Source: Phoronis australis
Taxonomy: Eukaryota; Phoronida; Phoronidae
Assembly (NCBI GenBank): GCA_002633005.1
Contig: NMRA01000352.1
Span: forward strand, 402,356 to 466,355
Direction: 5' to 3'
DNA length: 64,000 nt
Shown here piece by piece: positions 44,101 to 57,800 of the stretch (its first letter is position 1; each line of letters opens with the position of its first letter). Below the pieces are notes generated by a model. The model saw nothing but the letters and a program-made list of their open reading frames with translations, had not been told where the DNA came from and did no database searches. The position numbers were made by a program, and so were the translations under genes.

Positions 44101-47100
44101 CTTTTGGCTACCTCCGTTTTTATTCACCTCGCCCGTCACCATAATTTTCAACCTACACCATCCAGATGGCCTAATTTTTAAGCTACATTGCTTTGGAAAG
44201 GCATGTAAATTCAGTCAGTGTCTGTGAACAAAGTTGATGTTTGTAACACCAGGCCATGAATGACACAGGATAATAAAGTTTTGTTTCGATAATAATCCTC
44301 GTTCTGCTGCCTGCTAATGCACCATTAGCATCTCACGATAAAAACAGGATTCATCTGGAAACAGGTTGTCACAGAATGAATAGTATGGATATTAGGGGTA
44401 TTCTTCTACTTCAGTTTCTGTGTAACTCACCCAAAGTGTAGGTCATGCTTGCCCATTAAGCAGACTTTTGTATTTTCGAAAAAGAAGTTTTCAAAATTTG
44501 CTACAACTTTTGATTGTTGACCATGCTTAACAAGAGCAATGCGGAGCGTTGAAATGCGCCCACGAATGCACCGCAAATGGTGTGCTTCGAGGGTTATTTA
44601 TTTAGTTGTTTCATAAAAATAGGCACTACATGGTGCAAAAACGTCCAATCCATCTGAAAATGGGAACATGCCATTGCTTCTTTAATAGAAAGCTATTTAC
44701 CAAATTTCATAGAAATCTGTCACGGAACTTCAGAAAAATGAAGGAAAACAAAATGAAATGAAATTGCCATTAGGGGGCACAGTGTTCATTGGATCCACCT
44801 GAAAGTTGTCATTGTCTGTTGTTAGCTTCACTTACTAAATTTAATAAAGATCCAGCAGTGGGTTTAGGAGATACAGCTATGGGCACAAAACAAAACAAAA
44901 CTACCACTGGAGACGTCGTAGTAGTCAAAGTCGTCATCGTAAACCATCCTTTTCACACAGAGAAAATAAACACCAATTTTCAAAACCATCCTTAGGATGA
45001 ATTGATTGATAGAGGGATGGATGCAAAAAAACAGACTCGAAAACAGCAAAAATGACCACTAGGTGGCGCAAAATTCCTTGATTCCATCCAAAAACAAGAA
45101 GATAGCGTCATTTCACCAATACATGCTTAATGAAATTCTGTTGAAGACCCTTGAAGATACAGAGGTAAACGTAAAATCTAAAATTGCCACCGGGGCACAC
45201 CAGTAGTCAGATCCGTCCGAAAGTCGTCGTTGTTCTTTGTCAACATCATATAAATACACTTGTTAAATTTAGTAAAGATCCTGCAAACGGTTTAAGAGAT
45301 ACAGCCAAAGGCGCAAAAAAACGAAACTAGGAGGCGCTACAATAGATGAAGTAATCTGAAAATCATCGTCAGCCATCCACTTCGTAGTAAAAACATACAA
45401 GCCAATTTTCACAATTATCCTGAAAGCGATTTGGTTGATAGAGGGGTGGACGCCAAAAACCAGACTCGAAAACCGTAAAAATGGTCACTAGGTGGCGTTA
45501 ACTAAGTCGAATCCATCTGAAAACTGAAAGATTGCGTCACCACACTTACAGAAGCCTGAACACCAAATTTTTTGAAACTACCTTGAGGACCTTTGAAGAT
45601 ATTGAGGTTACCGTAAAAAATAAAATTGCAACCAGAGGGCACACCAGTAGTCAAATCCGTCTGAAAGTTGTCGTCATATAAATGCACTTATGGTAAAGTC
45701 GCGTGATTTTCGGACACTAAAAATTAATTCCAATAAAAAAAAAAATTCTTGGACAAATCTCGCGAAACATCATTTTTGTGGTATCCAAATTTGGCGGACC
45801 TCCAAATCTGGGTTTCCACTTTTAACTGTAAACAAGTGATTTTGGCTAGATTTATCTAGTCCCAAGACAGCTACTGAACTCTACCCTAGCCTGCATCCAG
45901 GGGCGCGAAGGGTGACAATCTCACGAGTACGCAAGACTGAAGACTTTGAGAGGTATGGTCGGGTATTGCAAGCGAAGCACACGACCACACTAGCTTCCTT
46001 AGCGAGATTCTTGCATCTGCGATGCATATCGGAGACCAACAGGGAATTTGTAAGGGTAGTGAAGCGTGGATGCGTGCATGTACATTAGTTTTTGATATGT
46101 GTTATTTTACAGAGCAAAGTATTTTGCGGGCCAATGGGCACTTACAACATAAGACGGATGCAATGTCTCTGTAAGAATTGCGTGTGAGCCGCACACCGTT
46201 TGTGCTGGGCTTTGTACTGCTGTACACGCGTTCTACGCGAATGAGCCCTACCAAAAAGATATTAGCACTGAAAAACGAAAGGCGTTTGAACTGCATACAG
46301 ATTTTTAATGAAAACTTTTCGTTTCAACCAAAAATTGCGTTGTCAGAAGCACTGAATGTTGTATGAAGTCAGTGGCGACTCATTCCTTGCTAACTGTCCC
46401 ATTCAAAATTATTAAGCAAGCCCATGAAGATTTCAATCATTCGTCGGGATGCAGGTAAGTGGCAGCAATGAAAACTTATTGTCCAACAATCGACTGAAGA
46501 GGAAGAAGCATAAAATCTCCCGTGCACGATGCAGCCTCGGTCGCCTAGGCTCGCGCGGAGTGTGACTTAATTATGTTTGCTTTGTAACCAGCTTTACTTT
46601 GGCTCTGTCTCATTTGGCTGCTGTTGTTATTATCTACACAACTTTGGACGTGCGACATCCGACGGAGAGAGTTGGCCGTATTGTGTATGGGACACGTCGT
46701 CAGGAGATTTTAGCCACTGACAAGGGCATTTGCAAAAGCCAGGATGCTTTAAAAATATTAAAAAGTTTCGTAAACACCCAAGTTGATGTCAGACGTGCAA
46801 GTTCAATGTCACAGTCGGAAATCGAACAGCACGGTCTAATTAAACCAGAGCACATATTATTGTGACGCTACAACGAAAAGTTGCAGCCTTAGGTGTATTT
46901 CCCATTTGTATCTTCATCAGAAATTTTTCGTCGTGCAAGACTCGGTGATGCCTTTCATAGATTTAAGCGCCAAACACAAGATAAACACAAGACAATCGAG
47001 TAACGGTCGTGACATCGCCAAGACAAGGTAAAAATTACAGAGCCAGTTATACCGATTCTCAGATTCAAGCCTTAAAGAGCTAGTAATAATCCATTGAATG

Positions 47101-48835
47101 CTTTAGTGACAGGAGAGTTGCGTCGATCCAAAATTAGCGTTTTCGAAAACAGTAAAAATGGCCACTAGGTGGCGAAAATTACGTCCGAAAACAAGAGGAT
47201 AGCGTCATCTCACTAATAGATGGCTACATGCCAAATTTTATGAAAATATGCTGAAGACCTTTGAAGATATAGAGGTAAGCGTAAAAAAATTAAATTTCCA
47301 CTAGGGGGCACACCGGTAGTCGGATCTGTCCGAAAGTTCGCTCATGCTGTCCCATCCATAAAAGGAACACATGTGCAAAATTTCATGAACATACGTCGAA
47401 CGGTTTTGGAGTTAGAGCAGCAGGCACCGGAGGCCAGACGCCGGACGGACGCCGCCTGGATGGATGAACGGGCGGACGGAGATGACGGCATAATGCGTCC
47501 ACACATAAATATGTGGGCGCATACACGCCAATGTCCACAATCATCCTTAAAGCGGTTTGGTTGATAGAGGAGTGGGCGCAAAAAAACAGACTAAAGCACA
47601 GTAAAAATGGCCACTAGGTGGTGCAAACTACATCAAACCATCCAAAAACAGGAGGATAGAGTCATCCCACTAATTGATGCCTATATGCCAAATTTTAAGA
47701 AAATCTGATGACTACCTTTGAAGATACAAAGGCAAACGCAAAAAATTAAATTGCCACTAGTGGCCACACCCATAGTCAGATCCGTCCGAAAATCATTATC
47801 ATCCATTGTCAACACCATACAAATACACTTGCTAAATTTACTAAAGATCCTGCCAACGCTTTAGGAGATACAGCCATGGGCGTAAAAAATATAACTGCCA
47901 TTAGGAGGCGTCACAGTAGGCAAAATCATCGCAAAATCATTGTCAGCCATCCTCTTATTAGTAAAAACATACACGCTAATTTTCACAATCATCCTTAGAG
48001 CGGTTTGGGTGATAGAGGGGTGGACGCCAAAAAACAGACTCGAAAACAGCAAAAATGGCCACTAGTTGGTGCAATTTACGTCAAATCCATCCGAAAACGG
48101 GAGGATAGCGTCATCTCACTAATAGATGCATATATGCTACATTTTATAAAAATACGCTGAGGAGCTTTGAAGACAAGTTTAGCGTAAAAAACTAAAATTG
48201 CCACTGGGGGGAAAACCCATAGTCGGATCAGTCCGAAAGTTCGCTGATGTCGTTCCATCCATAAAAGGAAGATATGTGCAAAATTTCATGAACGTACATC
48301 ACCGGGTTTTGGAGATAGGGCAGCGGACGCCGGACGGACGCTGGCATAATGGGCCACAAATAAGTATGTGGGCGCATAAAAAACATTATTATCAGAGCTA
48401 CATCATTAAGTCATTATTAATATCTTTCAAAAGGCCAAAACAGGGTTTAGAGTCCTTTAAACACAAGGACTATTTTGAGGAGTAGTTTGATGATCTATTT
48501 AATGATTAGTTTTCACCATGTTCTTTAAGGCGGGGGCATATGTATTTCCCGGTAAAAGCAAAATTGTTTCGAAAAAAAAAAAAAAACCGGGCCACAGACA
48601 ATTAATTCAATTATTAAACCATGTGCAAACATCACAAAAGCAACACAGAGCCTGCAATCCTACGAAAGAACAAGAGCAAGCCGGAAACCCATATTGTCCA
48701 CCAAGATTGACAAATTGTGAAATAGCAGTACTCCTTTTTAATCAACAACTGAAAGACTTAGGATCATTGTAAGGAGAAATTACTTGTTGAGGGTGTCTCT
48801 GTTTGGCCCTAGTGATTGGCACCCCACCAACTGTG

Positions 48836-48870
<35 letters not shown>

Positions 48871-51800
48871 ATGGAACTTGAGGATAAGTGCCTGCTGATG
48901 TTTGTAGAACAGCTGCTGCTGCTCCGGGGTTAATTTAGACAATTGACCTTGGATCTTCTCCCGCTGCTCTGGGGTCAGGTTTATACTAATAGTCTGGTTA
49001 CCTACCTAGAGAAAGAGAAAAGGGAGGAGTTGACATGAGTGACATGCAATACTAGCAGTCTGGTTACCCACCTACTACCAGAAAGGGGAGGGGCTAACTT
49101 GAGTGACAAGCGATACAGTCTTGCCACTCGCTCAGACAGAACAGGGTGGAACAAAATTCATGAAAATACAGTCAAATCGCAAAAATGCCAAAGAAATATG
49201 CTCTGTGGTATTTCATACGCAAACTTTTATGAGAAATTTATAGCAACTACTTAAAGGGTAATATTTATTCTTTTGTCAAAAAACAAATTTCGACTTAGGT
49301 CACTTACTGAATACCAAATCAGTTTCATCGTGATCTGAACTCGGATGAGAAATAATTTCTGGCCTTGAGAAGAACAGAACAGGCTCATGGAGTTTGCTTG
49401 TCATGGCGGGACAGATACCGAAACAGGACACAAGGACATACCTTAGCGGTCACACAAAACAACTCAGTTTCGAGCCGGAAGTCAAAATTTCACCAGTTCT
49501 GTCGACCAGCTGGCGATCAAGCTTTCTAGTTAGAAATAATAACTTAGTTTCTAAGCATTCCTGAAACCTAGTTGACATGCACAAGTGAAGTAAGACGATT
49601 GTGCGAATGACTATTTCCCAGTCAAACACATTTAATATCTTTTCGACAGATGGCATATCGTGGGAATGATCCAACCATATTTGGGCAAAACCAGTATTTT
49701 TTGTTCATATCCGACTACATCCCAGCAATTTCAAAGTCAAATTTGAATAAACGCGGCATTTTACGGCAGTAGGCGTATCATGCAGTCTCATGATCAGTCA
49801 CGGCGCAGCTAGATCTAGGCCAATTTAGACACATCTACGCCAATCAAAACTTGGAGCGTTTGCTTGTTGTATAGAACCGGAAATGAGAGGCGAAGTTGAC
49901 AAATTGTTCAGTACATTCTGTGGTGTTTTGTAGCTGGGGTTTCAGATCCTCGTAATTATCATGAGCATTATGAAGACAGCAAGCCTGCTCGATCGTTTCA
50001 AAACTCTTGGACAGTGAACAGGCCGTCTGCTTACAGACATGAACACCGACTGCAAGAAATACACCATTTTCCAGTAAAAAAGTTACTTTAGACTTGTACG
50101 TCACGTTTTGTTTATTTAGGTACAATTCTAGACAAGGAAACAAATATTTTACTGAGAGTGACTGACTTCAAATTTATTAGTGGGTTTGCAGCGGGCATAT
50201 TCAAGTAGACAGCAAAATGGGCGTTTTTTTGATTTGGCCTATATGCTGCTTCCATTTTTTGAAAGTAATGATTAGTGCCTACTTTATTTTTTTGTCAAGA
50301 TGAAGCACACAACAGAAGAATTCTGTTGCAGGAAATGAAATTTTTCCATGACAGGGCGATTGCCTCTTGACAACTGACTGGGATCGCAAAAACAAACCAT
50401 GATTGAAGCTGAACGCAGAAAATGCAAAACATTTTTTATGTTTTGTACTACGGTACTACCATTGTTGAAAAACGAAGAATTTGAAGTATTGGCAAGACCT
50501 GGGCCCGGTCTCCAATCTTTTTACTCGAAATGGAACTCGAAATTAGGTTTGGCATTTTCTACTCTACTTTTGGGCGAACTCAAGATAAGTGTCTATTATT
50601 CTATGCTCGAGTACACAATAACTTATGTAGATAATTTATTGCCCTAAGTTCACAGTTTGTAAACCCAATATTAAAGCAATAAGTTCAAGTTTGAACTCGA
50701 AATTTCGAGTTTTTACTCGAGTTTGTAGCACGAATATAAGGGCCTTCAAGGGCAAACTTGAACTAGAAACTCCTATGCATAAACTTATAATGTATTCGAG
50801 CACAGTCTGATAACCAATTACCTTAAGTTCGCACAAAAGGAGCAGAGAAATTGCCAAAAATAGTTTCGAGTTCATTTCGAGTACAAAGATTAGAAACCGG
50901 GCCCAGATTAGTTTGTCACGAATTCAGTGACTTTTGAATTTAATTGCACATGAAAATGAATCATTTTCTGAAAGGACGACTCTGTTCACTGCATGGCTCC
51001 TGCAAACTTACTCAAATTGTACGTTTTCCTTTTACAAATAAACTTTTCTTTATGTTTATCGAAAATTATAGTTAAGTATGATCATCGATGGAGGTTGGTA
51101 CTTNGAATGAAAAACACCAGTGTCCTGGGGTGAGTACACTCTCCTTGCGCAGCCTAGCCGTAGCTTATTTTAGGCGATTGAGTACACCCAACGCATTTTA
51201 ATAGGATAATAGGCTTGTCGGCTGACCTCGCCTAGCGCAGGATAAGGGTTAAGATGTGACTCGGTTATGTTGGGCGTTCATGTGAAAGTCGCAACTATTC
51301 TTTAAAAAATCAGGGCCTTTTAGTCTGGTCTCCTAAGATTTGACAGCTAGAGGCCAGGTTGGTGACTAGCCTGTTTTAGTTAAGGTATATCCCTGCCAGA
51401 ACATCCTTAAAAGCAGCTTTAAACACAAAACGTTAAGTAGAATAGAGCTCAAAATCAGGGTCCTTAAAATCTTAAGAACTTGTTACACACCAATTTTCCA
51501 TGGTGTGTTCTTGTTTTCAAGTTCTGAAAACTTTGCGAAGACCTGCGGCTTATTTTTTGAGTTCATCCTTGGAAATAAAACTGCAAGACCAGTCACCCCA
51601 CCAAATAAACCTCAACATATACAAGGGGGAATCAACAATTGATTGGACTTCAAAACCACTTGCCCGGACTTCAAAAACCAGCTGGCTGGACAGCAAAACC
51701 CAATGACCAGTGTTCTAACTTGGTGGTCAGACCTCAGAATGTGACGTCTGGCACCTCAGTCCCACATGAATGCACCCAAAAAACAACTGGTTGGACAGAC

Positions 51801-54800
51801 CTAAAACTGGTTGGCAGGTGCTCACTATGGCTGAACAAATCACCAGCCAACTGGTTATAGCACCAGCCATCATGTTTTGGGTGGAGCCAACTACTTTTTT
51901 AGGTGACATGTACGTTTTGATGTCCGGACAACACGTTTGGACACTTGCCCTTTGGTTTTGCAGTCCACAAGTTTTGAAGTCCAGGCAATAGTCTGGTGTG
52001 ACAGAGTGTGTACGGTCTCGTCAAGACTGTGCATTTGAAAATGCACTCTTGCTGCAAACTTCTCGACACCAAATCCAAGCACAATTTTGACAGCAAAATG
52101 AGACCTTACCTTAATCTGAGTAAGCAGTGGGGGTTTATCAGTCACCCCGGAAACGGGAGTTGCGCCCGCGCTGTTACCAATGGTTCCCGACTCTGACTTG
52201 CCCAGAAGTGACATCAAAATGTCTCCACTTGTGAGTTGTGTTGCTGTAGGACTGGAAACGGCCGTGGGTGTGGCCTGCGAACTTGAAAGTATTTTTTGCC
52301 GTACAGATTGTAACTTCTGGATAAGGTTGGCCTGTTCTGGGGTCGGGTTACCAAGGGAGCTCAACTGCCTAAGCTGGTTTTGAATTTTTGCCAGAATCTG
52401 ATGGTTTTGAGTGACCGGTTGTTTGGCATCCAACACTGTAGGTGTCACCGGTGACTGGACTCCGCTTCCATTCATGCCAACTGTAAGACACGTGGGAATG
52501 TTAGTGAAAATAGTCCCAGCCTGACCCTGAACAGGAGCTATGCTGCTCAGTTCAGTCTTGACTTCTGTCAATGTTGAACCAGCCTGGTTAGTTGTAACCT
52601 GTCTCGAGGAAGCACCATTGTCAATCATTTGAGATGATTGCTGACTAGAAGTGTTCAAAGTTGTCGAGGTCACTGGAGTAGGAATGACAGTTGTTGGTTT
52701 AATGACAGGCTTGGGTTGTACTGGTCGTTTGCTACTGATCACACTAATGCCAGGAATCTTCTTGAGCTGCTCGAGGTTAAGCCCTTGCAAAGACTGTAAG
52801 TTGACACCATGTGGTATGCTTAGGGTCACAGCTCCTTGGGCAGCAGCGGCAGTCTGCATGGACGGCTGACTAGCGTTAACCGTCTGCTGCCCATTCACTA
52901 CCGGAGAGCCAGTGGACACAGGTAAAGACTGAAACGGCGCCGAGCTCGGTGCGACAGCCCTAACAAACACGTTTGGTGACACACCCCTTTGGATGACAAC
53001 GGGCTGGGCAGGTGATGTGAAGTTGGCCAGTCTGACAGCAGGCTGGCCAGCAGCTGTTGTCTGTAGACTAATGCCTGTGGTTGAGCTTGTATTCACCTGA
53101 GGTTTTATGGCTATCTGCGCCAGGGTCTGGACAGGAGTACCGCTCGCAGACCCTGAAATGTTTGATGGCTGACTCCGAATGGCAATTTGCGGCTGTCCAT
53201 TGCCATTCACAGCTGTCGCAGTACCGAGCTGATTTCCCTGGATGAGTATCTTACTGCCAGTCGAAGTCTGGATAACAGTTCCTTGTAGTGCAACTGGCTG
53301 AGAAATGCCAGGCACATTGGCGAAAATATTGACATTGTTCGACACGTTAGGCTTGGACAGGAACGTCACACCCTGTGGGTGGCCAACGATTTGTGAGTTC
53401 ACATTTACGCTGCCAACTGTGGAAGGATTCGGCGAACCTTGCCTCTCCATAGTCACCGTATTGCCTTGTTGCGGCAAAATTTTCACTGGAGTTCGTACAC
53501 TTGTCCCGAGGTTGACATGCGATACTTGCACCTTGTTTTGGTTTGTGTTCAGTACTGGCTGAATACTGACTCCCTGAGGCATCAAGGCCACGTTAGACTT
53601 TGGTAGAGACATAGCTCCAGGAAACAGCACCCCACCCACTGGTTGATGGACTGTGGAGCCCACAGACAGTGCAGGTGGCAGCCCAATGGGGGCACTGCTG
53701 GTGACAGTGGACACTTGAATACTTTTTGATAGCACGATGGAAACGTTGGAGCCATCTGCTGGTGAAGCTGAGGAACTACAAAGGAGAGAAGGCATTTCTA
53801 ATATCACTTTAAATACAACTGTATTCAGTTCTTGACTACAGTAATTCTTCAGGAATTACACAAAAAAATTCCAAAGTTGTCATTTTCCTGTTAATAAAAA
53901 GCTGGCCACCTAGCTACATATTATCAAAGTTTTTGTTTTACAGTCAGAAAAATGCTGATAAACTACTAGACAAGAGGAACGTGAAGCATTAAAATGCATC
54001 CACAACTGCAACGTAAAAGTGTTTCTGGCAAGTGTTGTCAAAACAAAACTTTGACCAACATAATCAAGAACTTTTTAAGGAGCTTTGAGGGAAGTTAACG
54101 GTACTCTTGATGCAAATTTAAGGTCATTATAAAACACCTAAATTGCGAACTTTTACATGTTCAAATACTTAAATGCACAAAATACAACTTTTAAGATTTT
54201 GACTGTAGGAAACAACCACATCAGAAGACAAAATAATCACTGGACAAGAAAGTTGTTTAAGATCTTAAAACTGTATGAAATTTACCACTTAATCAAATGG
54301 CACCTCTCCTCAACCATGAAGAGAATTCCCATTTCAACAATGTATACTTCTTTGAGACAAAGAACAATGCTCCTGCATTTTCCAATTCAAGTCATGTACT
54401 TACGATCTTTCAGCCATGCCATATTGAACACAAACACCAACTTCCTTAATTTAAAACAGCATTGCTCAAAATAATTGATGTTACTTCAGTTCCATTTACT
54501 GATCCCTATTGGGCATAATACCATCAATGCCAAAAAAGCAACAAAGCTCTTGTTGGGCATGTGCTGCACCAGCCACGGGCAACACGTGTCAAAGCCCTCC
54601 ATCCCTCAACTTTGGGGCCCAATATCCACTCTATTCTCCTCTGAAAAATATTGAAGAATCACGCGAAATTCTCCTCATGATGCCCAAAATGAGGGATATA
54701 CCCAGGTTTCAAAACCCTGCTCGCCAGAAAATCTACGCGCCCAGCCCTAAGTTCAATTGCCCCGCCGTTTCGCCACGGTCACCACAAATTGCTGCCAATG

Positions 54801-57800
54801 TCAATAAAAATGATCGTTTCGTAAATTGATGTCACCATCTATTAGGGCTAGTATTGTTCTTAGAAAACGCAGAATTCCTACCAAGAAACTTTCGACGTCG
54901 ATGAATTCCCAGCAACGAAAAACGTAGCCTTGCTATGCGCCGATGTGGGACAAAGACTGACCAGGTAAATCTGACACAAAATCAGTGTCATTAAAAACTA
55001 CGCTCTTCCTCGAGAACACTAAAATATTTACCGTTGTTGGAATAATTGGCATTCCACCATTATTTACAACTAAAATGCGGCACTATCTTTGCGTTGGCTT
55101 TCAGCGCCATGGGATATTGTGTTACCCATTGGCGAGTTTCTTTATTCGCCGATTCTTCAATCAACTGTAGTTCTTTCACGAGGTTGCGTACACCTCACAA
55201 CAAATTATCGCAATTGGTTTCACTTCATAATAAGCAAACAAAATTTCAGAGCAAATTTTGCCGTCGTCTTCTCCCGAGAGACAGAGATGTTGTAAGACTT
55301 TAGGAAATGGCGCGTGTCACAAGCATACTGTTTACAAAACGACGACCTACTTTTCTTTGTTACAAAAGGCAGGGAATAACCCAAGAAAATGATGTTTATT
55401 AGATTGTTCTTCATTTAAACAGCAAGGTGAGTGACTCCAAGATTTTGCATGTACCCCTGCCAGTCTTTAGGTCTACATGCTGATACTCGTTTCATGGCGA
55501 GGTGACGAGCAGAACTACCCGGGCTGTGTGCAATTTTGAGGACTGTCGGAGCTCAACACAGTGGTACCACAGGCACTTGAGTTTATCTGTTCCTCGATCA
55601 CCTCTGACGTCACTCACTGTGTTTATACTTTCTTTTTGTTCTGCTGCAGTTTGCTTAGAAGGACGGACTCCTTCTAAAAAAACTCCATATTGTTACGCTT
55701 GACAAATGAAAATGAGAACACCCAAGAGATGGCACATGCACCAGTTGTGCACAAGTCAACGTGAATATCACGATTCTGCCTCGTGCGGGATGGGAATAAC
55801 TTGCAAGTGGCCACACCAAGAAACATTGTGCTATATTATTAAATCATGACATGGCTAGACCAAAATACGGAAAACCCTTTGCACCTGGAAATCTCATGGC
55901 TGCACCAACCACGTATGATCAATCTAGCTAAAAATTGCGATTTTTTATTTTACAAATGACGATAACAAGGACAACTACTTTAATTTTCATGTGTTTTCAG
56001 TGTTATTACTCATAAAATTATCTTTGTTAAAATTACATTGTAGAATAAGAAGACAGTTCCAAGAAATAAGGCATTTCACTTGCTGTGAGCACATGCACCA
56101 GTCTAACTTATTTCCCTCTTTTCCTTCATTTCGGACTAGTCCACCTTTGTGCAGGACCCACCACACGTCGCACTCACGGTGACCTTTTGTCTAAACGAAT
56201 CGCATAACGGTTAGATCTACTGTGCCGATGTTTTTTAATGCCGGAGCATCAACACGCGGACCAAACTTAACCTTAAATTCATGATAAAAACAACACGGAG
56301 TAGAAAATATATTCATTTCCATCTGAGAAACGATAGAGTGCTTTTGCACTCTGAAAACGTGCTCTCCACCTGGGCGACCGGCAAGTGAACTTTTACTTGC
56401 CCAGCACCATTTTTACTCGTATTGGTGACTGCTCGAGAGGCTAAGTATATCCATGCAAAATTACCCTCAAGTGATGTAAAAACTCCCCTCAAGGTTCGAA
56501 TCACTTGTAACTCACATAGGTGACAATTTGTCAGAGCCTGTGAGGGTGGGGTGCTATTGATGATGATCGGGAGGTAGAATTTTCTCCATACCCCAAAATA
56601 TTCCCCTCTCAGAAGCTACAGGCACTTTTCCTCAAGGATGAATGAGGACCCTGCATTTCTTGAGCTTTCGTGAGATGTTTCCATCTGAGATTTTAAGTTT
56701 AAATAGGATACCATCGTGAATGTACATTGTATCACAAAAAAGGTTGCCGTTCAGCTGCACTAAAAATTAACATTAACACCGTTATACAACTGGGTGCCAA
56801 TCAAAAACTATTGTCTTATAAGTAAACAATTGGAATTAAATATATAATAAATTCTGTAATTTCCCTGGCCCTATGGGCTGAAACCATCCAATGCCCACCC
56901 GTAACACAAACCATATACAGCCGAACACTAGTAGTGATTTAAAGTTATTATAATACTGAAGTTTTCTTACCCTGGGATCAGGGGTCGACCATTGCTGTTG
57001 TTGTCACCAACCAACGGGATGTCTTTGGACAGGAAGTCGGTCAGGGCATTTTCATCACTACAATGTAACACATGTATACAACTAAAAGACGATGATAAGA
57101 CAAATATCTTGGCTTTAGATATTCATGGGATGATCAAAATACAGCTTTTTACAGTAACTCGTAGTTTTTGAATTTGGGACAGCCAACATTACTTACTTCT
57201 AAAACCTGGAAAAAGATACATGCGAAATAAATTTATTTTCACTGTCCCAAACTGGAAACTTTAAATCAGGGCTCAACATAACGACCTGAAATTTGGAAAT
57301 GCGAGCTGAGATTTTTGTCAGCTCGTAACAAGTCGCAAAATGCGACATGGAATTTCCAATGTATGCGAGCTGAGTTTTTACACTTCTCGGCAGATAGCTG
57401 GCAAATATAAAGCAACTCTTGTTAACCCGACCGTTATTTGGTTGTTGCCAAATCCAAGTCCAGAAGAACACTAACTGAGAACAGCCCTCCCGATGACTTG
57501 TTCCAGTCACGTGAACATGGGATATGCAGAATCGATCTTTGACACGTTTCATTGGCTACCATTTTCGGCCACTTTTGCAAATTTTCCGGATTCGCCGAAG
57601 GAAGTTTCGGGCCACAGCATAACACAGGATAAAACGTCTCAAAACAGCGGTGTTTCTACTAATTCTTAAGCGATCAACATACCAAACTTTGAGGTGGACA
57701 AATATGTTTATGTCCTTATTACATGTACCAAATATCCACGACAATATCCCTGATATCGCACTGTGGCACTGGTCGGTTGCGTATATAACGCACTAGTGGT

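Noticed and set aside
48742-48783. Extension of the polyQ frame beyond the PQQ codons
   Set aside because: A GTAATT donor fits at 48783 and the downstream residues are not conserved.
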